Source: Protonemura montana (Eukaryota > Arthropoda > Insecta > Plecoptera > Nemouridae). Taken from it: 64,000 bases of DNA. Within the stretch, counting starts at the first letter, position 1. Each line of letters opens with the position of its first letter. Below are positions 21,783 to 33,500 of this stretch, piece by piece. The stretch lies in NCBI GenBank assembly GCA_947568835.1, contig OX387603.1, positions 498,501-562,500 of the forward strand. Reading direction: 5' to 3'. The notes beneath the pieces are model-generated. The model was not told where the DNA came from, searched no databases, and was given only the letters and a program-made list of their open reading frames with translations. The position numbers and the translations under genes were made by a program.

Positions 21783-23611
21783 TTTTAGTTATTTAGTCAT
21801 GATACTAGAGATAATACAAATAACAAAATTAAATGTTACTTTGATTAAAGGCCACTATCAATCAGAGTAAATAAATGAGCAAGAATATTTGGGAACACGA
21901 AATCAATATAAGATTTCAAGAAAGAATAGTGTAACCATTATGAAAAGAAAGACTCGGTTTAGAATTGATGTTAAAGCAATGACAGCCAAGTTAAACATAG
22001 ACAACCCTGGGGCTGGGTGACGTGTGATTCATGTTGAAGATTCTTTCAACTACACATGACAAACAAATTGCAATGCCATAACATGACATTCCTCAGCTTG
22101 CACTGAGCATGCGCTTTGACAGGGTGGCCCAACAATATGGGTCGCTGTTTTCCAATTCAAACAATTGTGGATGTAGTTTAGGGTAGCGAGACAATAGTTG
22201 ACTACGTTCATATGTTTTAGTGAGACTAGGCTTTACTTCGTGGGAGCCACGCTGCGATCCTTGGGTAATAAAACCCAACCGTATTTATTACTAAACCCTT
22301 GTTCAGACAATTTAAGATCATGACCATCATTCTATGACAAAATAAAGAATTATTATTATTATTTTATAGTTTTTGAAGCCTGTTTTCTAACAATTAGGGC
22401 CAGTAAATCGGTGAAAACAAGTGATATTTCTGACTGGAGTCCAACGTGCTTTGCCCACCTAACAAAACAATCCTCTGTGACGCACCGCGAAGGCGAGCTG
22501 TGACCCGACACAATGCCTGTGAAACGCCCTCCATCGAGGAGGCACAAATACACAAGAAACAGTTGAACGGAGACTGACAGGTAATCAACAGCAATCAAGT
22601 CAACAGGTGAAGTCCGAGTGCAATCAGATTCACTGCCAGTTGGAAGCTTTATGTTGCTAGACATTAAAGAGGCACAACTTAACCTAACCGCGCGGTAGAA
22701 CATACCTCCATTAGCTGACAATCTTTGCACAGAAGCTTCATTCAAGATGAAAAAACAACTGAGTGAGATCGCAACGAGTAGCACACGAGTAGCACACGAG
22801 TAGCACACGAGTAGTGGTTAATTTGTAATGAAACAGTTGGCTTCGCTCTCAATTGAATTCAGGTGCTGTTCTAGATCGTGTGTTTTCTTGGGGGGAACAA
22901 GGAAGCCGTGCTAAAAGTTGAAAAACATTGAAACAATTTCTATACTCTCGCTATGCTTTGTCGGCGCTGCCTGACAAAGGCTAGCGTTGCCTGAGCTTAG
23001 CTAAGCTTAGTCTTGCTATCGCTTTGCATTGTCATAATTATGAGCTTGTGTATTCGGCATTTATTTTTCAGAATGATAAGATTCTGTGAATTTACCTACG
23101 TTCTGTTGAATGCCATTTCCAAATAAATTGTTCACATACGCGTAAAAATAACGCGTGTTTCTTGAATTTAAATGTAAAGCAGACCAAACTTTTCCCGGAA
23201 TAAGCGATCGACTGTTGCAAGGAAAGATGCGTGAGCGTACGCACAAAATAAACCACTGCACACGAGTAACAATAACTTGTTTAAACCTGACCGTGGAGAC
23301 AGAACATATGACGAACATGAAGCCACCACGAGACGCTGGACTCAACTGACTGCTATGATGAACAAGGAAGCTGATGTTTCCAGTTGCTCTGGTTGCTGGC
23401 CTTGATCACTGACCGTTGTGCGAATGTGGGAAACAAGTGAAGGGTTTGTTGCTTGTGTCAAGACAGGGTTGCCAACTTGCCATAGCGCTCAATTCTAAAC
23501 ACGAATCACGATCCTTGTCGAGGAAAGAGATTATTTTCAAAGAAATCGGGAGTGAGAGAGATTTATTAGAATTCAGTAGACAAGAGAATATTGGATTCAA
23601 GATTGAATTGT
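21783..23611. other. Intergenic DNA, no gene recognised
   Basis: A mostly unique 1.8 kb between two arrays. It contains four copies of a 13-bp unit (GTAGCACACGA, 22775-22815) and an AT-rich stretch. Open frames here lack homology that I recognise and good start sites. Confidence 0.5.
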
Positions 23612-24888
23612 TCATCCCTCCAACCTCTCTCCCGAACAGAACTGGTCATGTGTATGATGGTCACCCATCCAATACCTGACCCAGCGCAGTGTTGCTTAAC
23701 TTTCATCCCTCCAACCTCTCTCCCGAACATAACTGGTCATGTGTATGATGGTCACCCATCCAATACCTGACCCAGCGCAGTGTTGCTTAACTTTCATCCC
23801 TCCAACCTCTCTCCCGAATAGAACTGGTCATGTGTATGATGATCACCCATCCAATACCTGACCCAGCGCAGTGTTGCTTAACTTTCATCCATCCAACCTC
23901 TCTCCCGAACAGAACTGGTCATGTGTATGATGATCACCCATCCAATACCTGACCCAGCGCAGTGTTGCTTAACTTTCATCCCTCCAACCTCTCTCCCGAA
24001 CAGAACTGGTCATGTGTATGATGATCACCCATCCAATACCTGACCCAGCGCAGTGTTGCTTAACTTTCATCCCTCCAACCTCTCTCCCGAATAGAACTGG
24101 TCATGTGTATGATAGTCACCCATCCAATACCTGACCCAGCGCAGTGTTGCTTAACTTTCATCCCTCCAACCTCTCTCCCGAACAGAACTGGTCATGTGTA
24201 TGATAGTCACCCATCCAATACCTGACCCAGCGCAGTGTTGCTTAACTTTCATCCCTCCAACCTCTCTCCCGAACAGAACTGGTCATGTGTATGATGGTCA
24301 CCCATGCAATACCTGACCCAGCGCAGTGTTGCTTAACTTTCATCCCTCCAACCTCTCTCCCGAACAGAACTGGTCATGTGTATGATGGTCACCCATCCAA
24401 TACCTGACCCAGCGCAGTGTTGCTTAACTTTCATCCCTCCAACCTCTCTCCCGAACATAACTGGTCATGTGTATGATGGTCACCCATGCAATACCTGACC
24501 CAGCGCAGAGTTGCTTAACTTTCATCCCTCCAACCTCTCTCCCGAACAGAACTGGTCATGTGTATGATGGTCACCCATGCAATACCTGACCCAGCGTAGT
24601 GTTGCTTAACTTTCATCCCTCCAACCTCTCTCCCGAACAGAACTGGTCATGTGTATGATGGTCATCCATCCAATACCTGACTCAGCGCAGTGTTGCTTAA
24701 CTTTCATCCCTCCAACCTCTCTCCCAAACAGAACTGGTCATGTGTATGATGGTCACCCATTCAATACCTGACCCAGCGCAGTGTTGCTTAACTTTCATCC
24801 CTCCAACCTCTCTTCCGAACAGAACTGGTCATGTGCATGATGGTCACCCATCCAATACCTGAGCCAGCACAGTGTTGCTTAACTTCGG
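23612..24888 (-). repeat. 5S-rRNA-derived 91-bp tandem array, about 14 copies
   Basis: On the minus strand the unit contains AAGTTAAGCAACACTGCGCT and, at the same distance as in 5S rRNA, TTGGATGGGTGACC. Aligned by eye with the internal control region of animal 5S rRNA (A box to C box, 44 nt), it keeps the length exactly and about 30 of 44 bases, with the C box almost perfect. The rest of the unit (GTTCGGGAGAGAGGTTGGAG) is not recognisably 5S. Other loci: 298, 37640, 56297, 63583. Confidence 0.88.
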
Positions 24889-25451
24889 TAATGACTTGAC
24901 TTTCCTTGATATTGTTGGCAGGTGAAGTTATAAATGTTTGCTAGATTTAAACAAAGTATTATCAGGTTTAGTCTCCCTAGAAGCTGCTGGCAAGGATTGG
25001 ATCTCTGGAAGGAAGGTTGTCTGTTTGTTAATAGAGCGCGTCCTTCTCAAGGTGGGCCTCCAGGCTCGAGTGATCTCGAAACATCAAGAGGGTGGCCTAA
25101 CAACTCTCCAACTGTTGCCAACTGTTAGTAATGAAAAGTAGGGGGCGTCAAGTGGGAGGGGTTTAGTTGGCAACCCCCAGCTTCAGTGAATCTGGAGTTG
25201 GTTTGCAGTGGACCTAGAATTAGATGCTTCCAGTGGCGTAGGGGTTGTAGTCGAACCAGTAGCGACTGCAATGAGTGAAGACATAACTTGTCTCATACCT
25301 GGCATTGTGCATGGCTCAGCTCGGCGCTAGCACAGACTCATTGGCACCCTTTGCAGCACCCGATCACCGTCATAGACGTCCATGTTCGACGCCAACCCTC
25401 GGGCAGGGCACAGCTGTCAATCTGCAAGCAAGCATTGACTGTCATTGTATC

Positions 25452-25720
25452 TCTAGGCAAGATTAAGATTAGGTGATGGAAGGGACGTTAAGCCGGTGGT
25501 CACCTTGGTGCTCTTCGACAGGAGTAGGCTACGTGCTGGCACCGGGTTTCCCCTCCTCCCTTCTAGGCAAGATTAAGATTAGGTGATGGAAGGGACGTTA
25601 AGCCGGTGGTCCCCTTGGTCTTCGACAGGAGTAGGCTACGTGCTGGCACCGGGTTTCCCCTCCTCCCTTCTAAGCTAGGTTAGGTTCATCATCATCCTCA
25701 TCATCATCCAATCATTAACC
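25452..25720 (+). repeat. SINE-like repeat, two tandem copies with (ATC)n tail
   Basis: AGGCAAGATTAAGATTAGGT + GATGGAAGGGACGTTAAGCC begins at 25454 and again at 25565 (period about 111). Both copies run on to CACCGGGTTTCCCCTCCTCC, and the second ends in GGTTAGGTTCATCATCATC. Another copy ends at 56750 with the same tail. Confidence 0.75.
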
Positions 25721-25737
25721 GACGCCATTTGACCAGT

Positions 25738-25900
25738 GCCCATTTCCCAACGTTTCGTAACTTGTACCTGTTACTTTATCAAGGGTAAGTCTAGTTTAGG
25801 GAAATTTAGTTGTTCTTCACTTGGCATTGAAAGCCCAGTTGAAATAGTTTTTGTTAAAACTAGTGCTAAGTTTACATCAAGTAGACATGAGTCTAAAAAC
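25738..25900. mobile_element. Penelope-like terminal segments, head to head
   Basis: A minus-orientated terminal segment (25745-25787) meets a plus-orientated one (25795-25890), giving an inverted pair of the family described at 45480. Confidence 0.7.
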
Positions 25901-27110
25901 AATCATGATTTTGTGTTGTTTATTATTTATCGTTGTTCTTGGTTATTTAGCATCGAGTTAACTCCGTTGTTCGTTGTATTTAGAGAAGATTAAAGCGGTA
26001 TCGAATTTTTTGAATTTTTTACAACAATCTTTTGACAGCTACCGTCAATTGTTTTCGAATAAATCATCTCGCCCAGCGTAGAATTCTAAAATCTTCCACA
26101 ATGCAGTGACCCACAATAGCAAAGGCGCCAAATTTCAAATAGAGATACGGTTTGTGAATGACGGTTTCTACAATTAGAAAGCAAATAAAAGCAAATAAAA
26201 AGTAAAGAGCAATACTTGATGGAAGCCAGCGCAGGCGACAAGTTTTGTTCGACTCCTCGAGTTGGCATGTTTTGGTACAGAGCAAGACTAAAGTTTGTCT
26301 AAAGATTCCGCCTAAAATCAGTCTCGATCAATTATACCACAGCGTGGCCGCCTCTTCGCCACTTCTCGGAGCACGCGCTCTACGACGTAGAGGGAGCCAG
26401 CTCGTCTTCCAATCGATACAAACGCCCCCCTCCCCTCCCCTCCCCTCCCCCCCCTGGCGACCAACCCCTACAACCCACGACCAGTAGAACACGGGGCGCT
26501 ACTCTAAAGTACAAAAACATCTGTCAATCTCACGGCACGCTAGAGTCACCAGTAGGATCTCATGCTTGAAGGTTCAATCTGACATCTACGAGGTCCATAG
26601 AGACACTTGCAAGACTAACGTACAACAAATCTTGCCAATACAAAAACATAAAGCACATAGAACATAACCCACAGTCGCATTGCATCGCTAACACTAGAGC
26701 ATCCCTGACGAACGCTAACCAGCCGTTAAGCGTGCGTTAAGCCGAGTTAGGGTTGGGTTTAGCCCGAGATTTGGTTGCCAGGAGATGCTGTGAGAGCCAG
26801 AAGAAATAAGATGGCCGGGCTCACCTTGCCTGCCTGTCTATCGCTTGTATTCACTCACGCATGGACACACGCATGTACACACGCACGCAAACACGCACGC
26901 GTGACGAACACCTGAACACGCTGCACTAACTGCAGTCACGGCCCGTGGCACGAGGCGGGCTGCGATCCTGGGGGCTGATACTCCCGTCAAGTCGCGTAAC
27001 CGTGCGATCTCGTTTCCAGGAAGCAATGGACGGCGAGTTGTCGCCGTCGCCGCCCAGGTGGCAGCACTGAGCGGCGTCGGTCGGCCACACGACGTATGCC
27101 AGGTTCGATC

Positions 27111-30048
27111 CTGGTGGCCGGCTATCCTGGTAGTGAGAGCGCCATGTCTGTCTTGCATTCGGGAGGTCCCAGGTTCGATCCTGGTGGCCGGCTATCCTGG
27201 TAGTGAGAGCGCCATGTCTGCCTTGCATTCGGGAGGTCCCAGGTTCGATCCTGGTGGCCGGCTATCCTGGTAGTGAGAGCGCCATGTCTACCTTGCATTC
27301 GGGAGGTCCCAGGTTCGATCCTGGTGGCCGGCTATCCTGGTAGTGAGAGCGCCATGTCTGCCTTGCATTCGGGAGGTCCCAGGTTCGATCCTGGTGGTCG
27401 GCTATCCTGGTAGTGAGAGCGCCATGTCTGCCTTGCATTAACAAGGTCCCAGGTTTGATCCTGGTGGCCGGCTATCCTGGTAGTGAGAGCGTCATGTCTG
27501 CCTTGCATTCGGGAGGTCCCAGGTTCGATCCTGGTGGCCGGCTATCCTGGTAGTGAGAGCGCCATGTCTGCCTTGCATTCGGGAGGTCCCAGGTTCGATC
27601 CTGGTGGCCGGCTATCCTGGTAGTGAGAGCGCCATGTCTGCCTTGCATTCGGGAGGTCCCAGGTTCGATCCTGGTGGCCGGCTATCCTGGTAGTGAGAGC
27701 GCCATGTCTGCCTTGCATTCGGGAGGTCCCAGGTTCGATCCTGGTGGCCGGCTATCCTGGTAGTGAGAGCGCCATGTCTGCCTTGCATTTGGGAGGTCCC
27801 AGGTTCGATCCTGGTGGCCAGCTATCCTGGTATTGAGAGCGCCATGTCTGCCTTGCATTCAGGAGGTCCCAGGTTCGATCCTGGTGGCCGGCTATCCTGG
27901 TAGTGAGAGCACCATGTCTGCCTTGCATTCGGGAGGTCCCAGGTTCGATCCTGGTGGCCGGCTATCCTGGTAGTGAGAGCGCCATGTCTGCCTTGCATTC
28001 GGGAGGTTCCAGGTTCGATCCTGGTGGCCGGCTATCCTGGTAGTGAGAGCGCCATGTCTGCCTTGCATTGGAGAGGTCCCAGGTTCGATCCTGGTGGCCG
28101 GCTATCCTGGTAGTGAGAGCGCCATGTCTGCCTTGCATTCGGGAGGTCCTAGGTTCGATCCTGGTGGCCGGCTATCCTGGTAGTGAGAGCGCCATGTCTG
28201 CCTTGCATTCGGGAGGTCCCAGGTTCGATCCTGGTGGCCAGCTATCCTGGTAGTGAGAGCGCCATGTCTGCCTTGCATTCGGGAGGTCCTAGGTTCGATC
28301 CTGGTGGCCGGCTATCCTGGTAGTGAGAGCGCCATGTCTGCCTTGCATTCGGGAGGTCCCAGGTTCGATCCTGGTGGCCGGCTATCCTGGTAGTGAGAGC
28401 GCCATGTCTGCCTTGCATTCGGGAGGTCCCAGGTTCGATCCTGGTGGCCGGCTATCCTGGTAGTGAGAGCGCCATGTCTGCCTTGCATTCGGGAGGTCCC
28501 AGGTTCGATCCTGGTGGCCGGCTATCCTGGTAGTGAGAGCGCCATGTCTGCCTTGCATTCGAGAGGTCCCAGGTTCGATCCTGGAGGCCAGCTATCCTGG
28601 TAGTGAGAGCGCCATGTCTGCCTTGCATTCGGGAGGTCCCAGGTTCGATCCTGGTGGCCGGCTATCCTGGTAGTGAGAGCGCCATGTCTGCCTTGCATTC
28701 GGGAGGTCCCAGGTTCGATCCTGGTGGCCGGCTATCCTGGTAGTGAGAGCGCCATGTCTGCCTTGCATTCGGGAGGTCCCAGGTTCGATCCTGGTGGCCG
28801 GCTATTCTGGTAGTGAGAGCGCCATGTCTGCCTTGCATTCGGGAGGTCCCAGGTTCGATCCTGGTGGCCGGCTATCCTGGTATTGAGAGCGCCATGTCTG
28901 CCTTGCATTCAGGAGGTCCCAGGTTCGATCCTGGTGGCCTGCTATCCTGGTAGTGAGAGCGCCATGTCTGCCTTGCATTCGGGAGGTCCCAGGTTCGATC
29001 CTGGTGACCGGCTATCCTGGTAGTGAGAGCGCCATGTCTGCCTTGCATTGGGGAGGTCCCAGGTTTGATCCTGGTGGCCGGCTATCCTGGTAGTGAGAGC
29101 GCCATGTCTGCCTTGCATTCGAGAGGTCCCAGGTTCGATCCTGGTGGCCGGCTATCCTGGTAGTGAGAGCGCCATGTCTGCCTTGCATTCGGGAGGTCCC
29201 AGGTTCGATCCTGGTGACCGGCTATCCTGGTAGTGAGAGCGCCATGTCTGCCTTGCATTGGGGAGGTCCCAGGTTTGATCCTGGTGGCCGGCTATCCTGG
29301 TAGTGAGAGCGCCATGTCTGCCTTGCATTCGAGAGGTCCCAGGTTCGATCCTGGTGGCCGGCTATCCTGGTAGTGAGAGCGCCATGTCTGCCTTGCATTG
29401 GAGAGGTCCCAGGTTCGATCCTGGTGGCCGGCTATCCTGGTAGTGAGAGCGCCATGTCTGCCTTGCATTCGGGAGGTCCCAGGTTCGATCCTGGTGGCTG
29501 GCTATCCTGGTAGTAAGAGCGCCATGTCTGCCTTGCATTCGGGAGGTCCCAGGTTCGATCCTGGTGGCCGGCTATCCTGGTAGTGAGAGCGCCATGTCTG
29601 CCTTGCATTCGGGAGGTCCCAGGTTCGATCCTGGTGGCCGGCTATCCTGGTAGTGAGAGCGCCATGTCTGCCTTGCATTCGGGAGGTCCCAGGTTCGATC
29701 CTGGTGGCCGGCTATCCTGGTAGTGAGAGCGCAATGTCTGCCTTGCATTCGGGAGGTCCCAGGTTCGATCCTGGTGGCCGGCTATCCTGGTAGTGAGAGC
29801 GCCATGTCTGCCTTGCATTCGGGAGGTCCCAGGTTCGATCCTGGTGGCCGGCTATCCTGGTAGTGAGAGCGTCATGTCTGCCTTGCATTCGGGAGGTCCC
29901 AGGTTCGATCCTGGTGGCCGGCTATCCTGGTAGTAAGAGCACCATGTCTGCCTTGCATTCGGGAGGTCCCAGGTTCGATCCTGGTGGCCGGCTATCCTGG
30001 TAGTGAGAGCGCCATGTCTGCCTTGCATTTGGGAGGTCCTAGGTTTGA
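27111..30048 (+). repeat. 70-bp tRNA-like tandem array, about 42 copies
   Basis: Unit GCCGGCTATCCTGGTAGTGA + GAGCGCCATGTCTGCCTTGC + ATTCGGGAGGTCCCAGGTTC + GATCCTGGTG. Visible tRNA parts: the D-arm segment TCCTGGTAGTGAGAGC, a CCTTGCATT loop region, the T stem CCAGG/CCTGG and a perfect TTCGATC T loop (B box). GCCGGC is self-complementary, so the 5' GCCGGC of one unit can pair with that of the next to give an acceptor-like stem. The anticodon arm is irregular, with about four extra bases. The array lies 3' of GIPC. Confidence 0.88.
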
Positions 30049-30168
30049 TCCTGGCGATCCTGGTAGTGGTACTGACTCAAAAACTTCATCTTTGAGCTAG
30101 AGGGAAGAGGCTGAGATGACTTTCAGCCAGAATGACATAAATAATACCCAACATTTTTTGGAAATCTT

Positions 30169-30178
30169 TTTATTTATT
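30169..30178 (-). terminator. Poly(A) signals of GIPC (two overlapping)
   Basis: Two overlapping AATAAA hexamers on the minus strand about 400 bp past the GIPC stop, in AT-rich DNA just before the 70-bp tRNA-like array. Confidence 0.5.
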
Positions 30179-30444
30179 AATAATTATAAATATTTCAGGC
30201 AGAAATTATTTCGATCTTGTAGAAAACAAAACAAACAAATTAAAATGTTTGACCAAACTGTTTAAAGTTTTGTTTAAAAGCCTACAACTTCTGTAGCAAA
30301 TGTCACCAACAGAATGCAGGAACCGACGTTGTGGGTTTAGCAGGGAAAGAGTTATTTTGGCGGCGAGGTGTATTTCAACGTGACGTCTCTTTCCACGTCG
30401 TGGCTTCTCAGCAAGGCTGAGTCTCAGGTCCAGCTTGGTTGTCA

Positions 30445-30555
30445 ACGCTAGCGACTAAGGCACGCTAGCGTCTAAACCACGCTAGCGTCTAAGGCACGCT
30501 AGCGTCCAAGCCACGCTAGCGTCTAAGCCACGCTAGCGTCTAAGGCACGATTTCT
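30445..30555. repeat. 17-bp repeat with GCTAGC core in the GIPC 3' UTR
   Basis: About six copies of CACGCTAGCGTCTAAGG immediately after the GIPC stop codon (30572). Each contains the palindrome CGCTAGCG, so a transcript of this region could form many small hairpins. Confidence 0.85.
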
Positions 30556-30571
30556 CTCGTCCTAGTCTCGG

Positions 30572-33500
30572 CTAGAACCGTCCCGAGCGGGCATCGGTGA
30601 CTACGCCCCACAGCTCGATGATGAAATCGTCGGTGAACCCGAACGCTTCAAGGTCCGACCCGTCGATGGCTTCTGCGAAGTCCATGCTGTTTGATTTCCC
30701 CACCGCGAGGTCCCAGATCTGCGTTGCTATAACACAAAGCTGAGTGTCACGGACTTGAAGCTAAAGAGCTTCTAGTTATTATTATTTATTTATTAGATGC
30801 TTATAATTCTCATCGGATAAACCTAGAGATGTGTGTTCTTCGTTTGAACTATATATGCTATCAGTCACTATTAACACGTATTTCTAGGTAAACATTCAGC
30901 AGAATTCAGCAGAATTGACAGACTATTTTCTAAAACAAACATAAACACAAAGCTTATATTTATTATTGAGTTTCTCTCAATATTCTGACATCTACCAATA
31001 TTAGTAGCTGTCAGAATATCAAACAAAACTGTAGCACATTTTGTAAAAGTCAAATTCACTGTCAGATCCATCTCACCTAAGCTTAATGGATCATCTCACC
31101 TAAGCTTAATGGATCATCTCACCTAAGCTTAATGGATCATCTCACCTTAGCTCGATGGATCCACAATCCAGGATTTTGTCCACAGTTTCCTTTGCGATAT
31201 TCTACGAGGTATTCTTCACCTCCCCAAATCATGGTCAACTTACCGTGGTGGAAATAACTGATAACCTAACCTAACAAATTCCCCGTCATCTCTTGCAGTT
31301 CATTGTTTCAACATTACTACGTTGTTGTTTCAATTGGACGTTGTGGCTTACCAAGGTCTGCGTCGTTGATGCCCATGAAGCTCTCCAGCAAATTGTTGAT
31401 CTTGTCAACGCCAAGGGTTGCCTCATCGTCCTAGGAACAAAACAAACCAATCACAAGCCTCGAACTTGAACCCTGATCTTCACCTGTCGCGGGTGTTGCT
31501 CTAACCAATTGAGCTACTTGGACCCCGATCTCCACCTGTCGCGGGTGTTGTTCTAACCAATTGAGCTACTTGGACCCCGATCTCCACCTGTCGCGGGTGT
31601 TGCTCTAACCAATTGAGCTACTTGGACCCCGATCTCCACCTATCACGGGTGTTGCTCTAACCAATTGAGCTACTTGGACCCCGATCTTCACCTGTCGCGG
31701 GTGTTGCTCTAACCAATTGAGCTACTTGGACCCCGATCTTCACCTGTCACAGGTGTTGCTCTAACCAATTGTGCTACTTGGACCCCGATCTCCACCTGTC
31801 ACGGGTGTTGCTCTAACCAATTGAGCTACTTGGACCCCGATCTCCACCTGTCACGGGTGTTGCTCTAACCAATTGTGCTACTTGGACCCCGATCTCCACC
31901 TGTCACGGGTGTTGCTCTAACCAATTGAGCTACTTGGACCCCGATCTCCACCTGTCGTGGGTGTTGCTCTAACCAATTGAGCTACTTGGACCCCGATCTC
32001 CACCTGTCGCAGGTGTTGCTCTAACCAACTGAGCTACTTGGACCCCGATCTCCACCTGTCGCGGGTGTTACTCTAACGAATTGAGCTACTTGGACCCCGA
32101 TCTCCACCTGTCGCGGGTGTTACTCTAACGAATTGAGCTACTTGGACCCCGATCTCCACCTGTCGCGGGTGTTACTCTAACGAATTGAGCTACTTGGACC
32201 CCGATCTCCACCTGTCGCGGGTGTTGCTCTAACCAATTGAGCTACTTGGACCCCGATCTCCACCTGTCGCGGGTGTCCCAGGTTAAGTTGTCTCACCTGT
32301 CTGGTGATCTCTGCGGTGCCATTGGCCTTGAACCGGAGGGTCTCCTTGCCGCTGCCGTAGCCTGGTTTCTTACGAGCTCGGGCGTCAGACTTGGGACCCA
32401 CGTGGACTGGAACATAAATACACTGACTCTCTGTAGTTGAACATATATACTTCCCACTGACTCTCTGTAGTTGAACATATATACTTCCCACTGATGTTCT
32501 GTAGTTGAACATATATACTTCCCACTGATGTTCTGTAGTTGAACATATATACTTCCCACTGATGCTCTGTAGTTGAACATATATACTTCCCACTGATGTT
32601 CTGTAGTTGAACATATATACTTCCCACTGATGTTCTGTAGTTGAACATATATACTTCCCACTGATGCTCTGTAGTTAAACATATATACTTCCCACTGATG
32701 TTCTGTAGTTGAACATATATACTTCCCACTGATGTTCTGTAGTTGAACATATATACTTCCCACTGATACTCTGTAGTTGAACATATATACTTCCCACTGA
32801 TGTTCTGTAGTTGAACATATATACTTCCCACTGATGTTCTGTAGTTGAACATATATACTTCCCACTGATGCTCTGTAGTTGAACATATATACTTCCCACT
32901 GATGTTCTGTAGTTGAACATATATACTTCCCACTGATGCTCTGTAGTTGAACATATATACTTCCCACTGATGTTCTGTAGTTGAACATATATACTTCCCA
33001 TTGATGCTCTGTAGTTGAACATATATACTTCCCACTGATGCTCTGTAGTTGAACATATATACTTCCCACTGATGCTCTGTAGTTGAACATATATACTTCC
33101 CACTGATGTTCTGTAGTTGAACATATATACTTCCCACTGATGCTCTGTAGTTGAACATATATACTTCCCACTGATGTTCTGTAGTTGAACATATATACTT
33201 CCCACTGATGTTCTGTAGTTGAACATATATACTTCCCACTGATGCTCTGTAGTTAAACATATATACTTCCCACTGATGTTCTGTAGTTGAACATATATAC
33301 TTCCCACTGATGTTCTGTAGTTGAACATATATACTTCCCACTGATACTCTGTAGTTGAACATATATACTTCCCACTGATGTTCTGTAGTTGAACATATAT
33401 ACTTCCCACTGATGTTCTGTAGTTGAACATATATACTTCCCACTGATGCTCTGTAGTTGAACATATATACTTCCCACTGATGTTCTGTAGTTGAACATAT

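Larger units (their letters stand above)
24889..27110. other. Intergenic DNA with SINE-like and Penelope-like fragments
   Basis: Contains two tandem copies of a SINE-like repeat (25452-25690), a head-to-head Penelope-like terminal pair (25738-25900), a C-rich run (26425-26452) and a CA-like alternating tract (26860-26905). No gene was recognised. Confidence 0.5.

Noticed and set aside
22359-22808. 149-codon minus-strand frame with a signal-peptide-like start
   Set aside because: The first codon is GTG and no ATG precedes the hydrophobic segment; no homology recognised.
23612-24888. Functional 5S rRNA gene cluster
   Set aside because: Only the internal control region resembles 5S; the 5' third and 3' end of the molecule are missing.
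27111-30048. Cluster of functional tRNA genes
   Set aside because: The B box is good, but the anticodon arm is irregular, acceptor strands are shared between units and no T-run terminators separate them. Treated as a tRNA-derived array.
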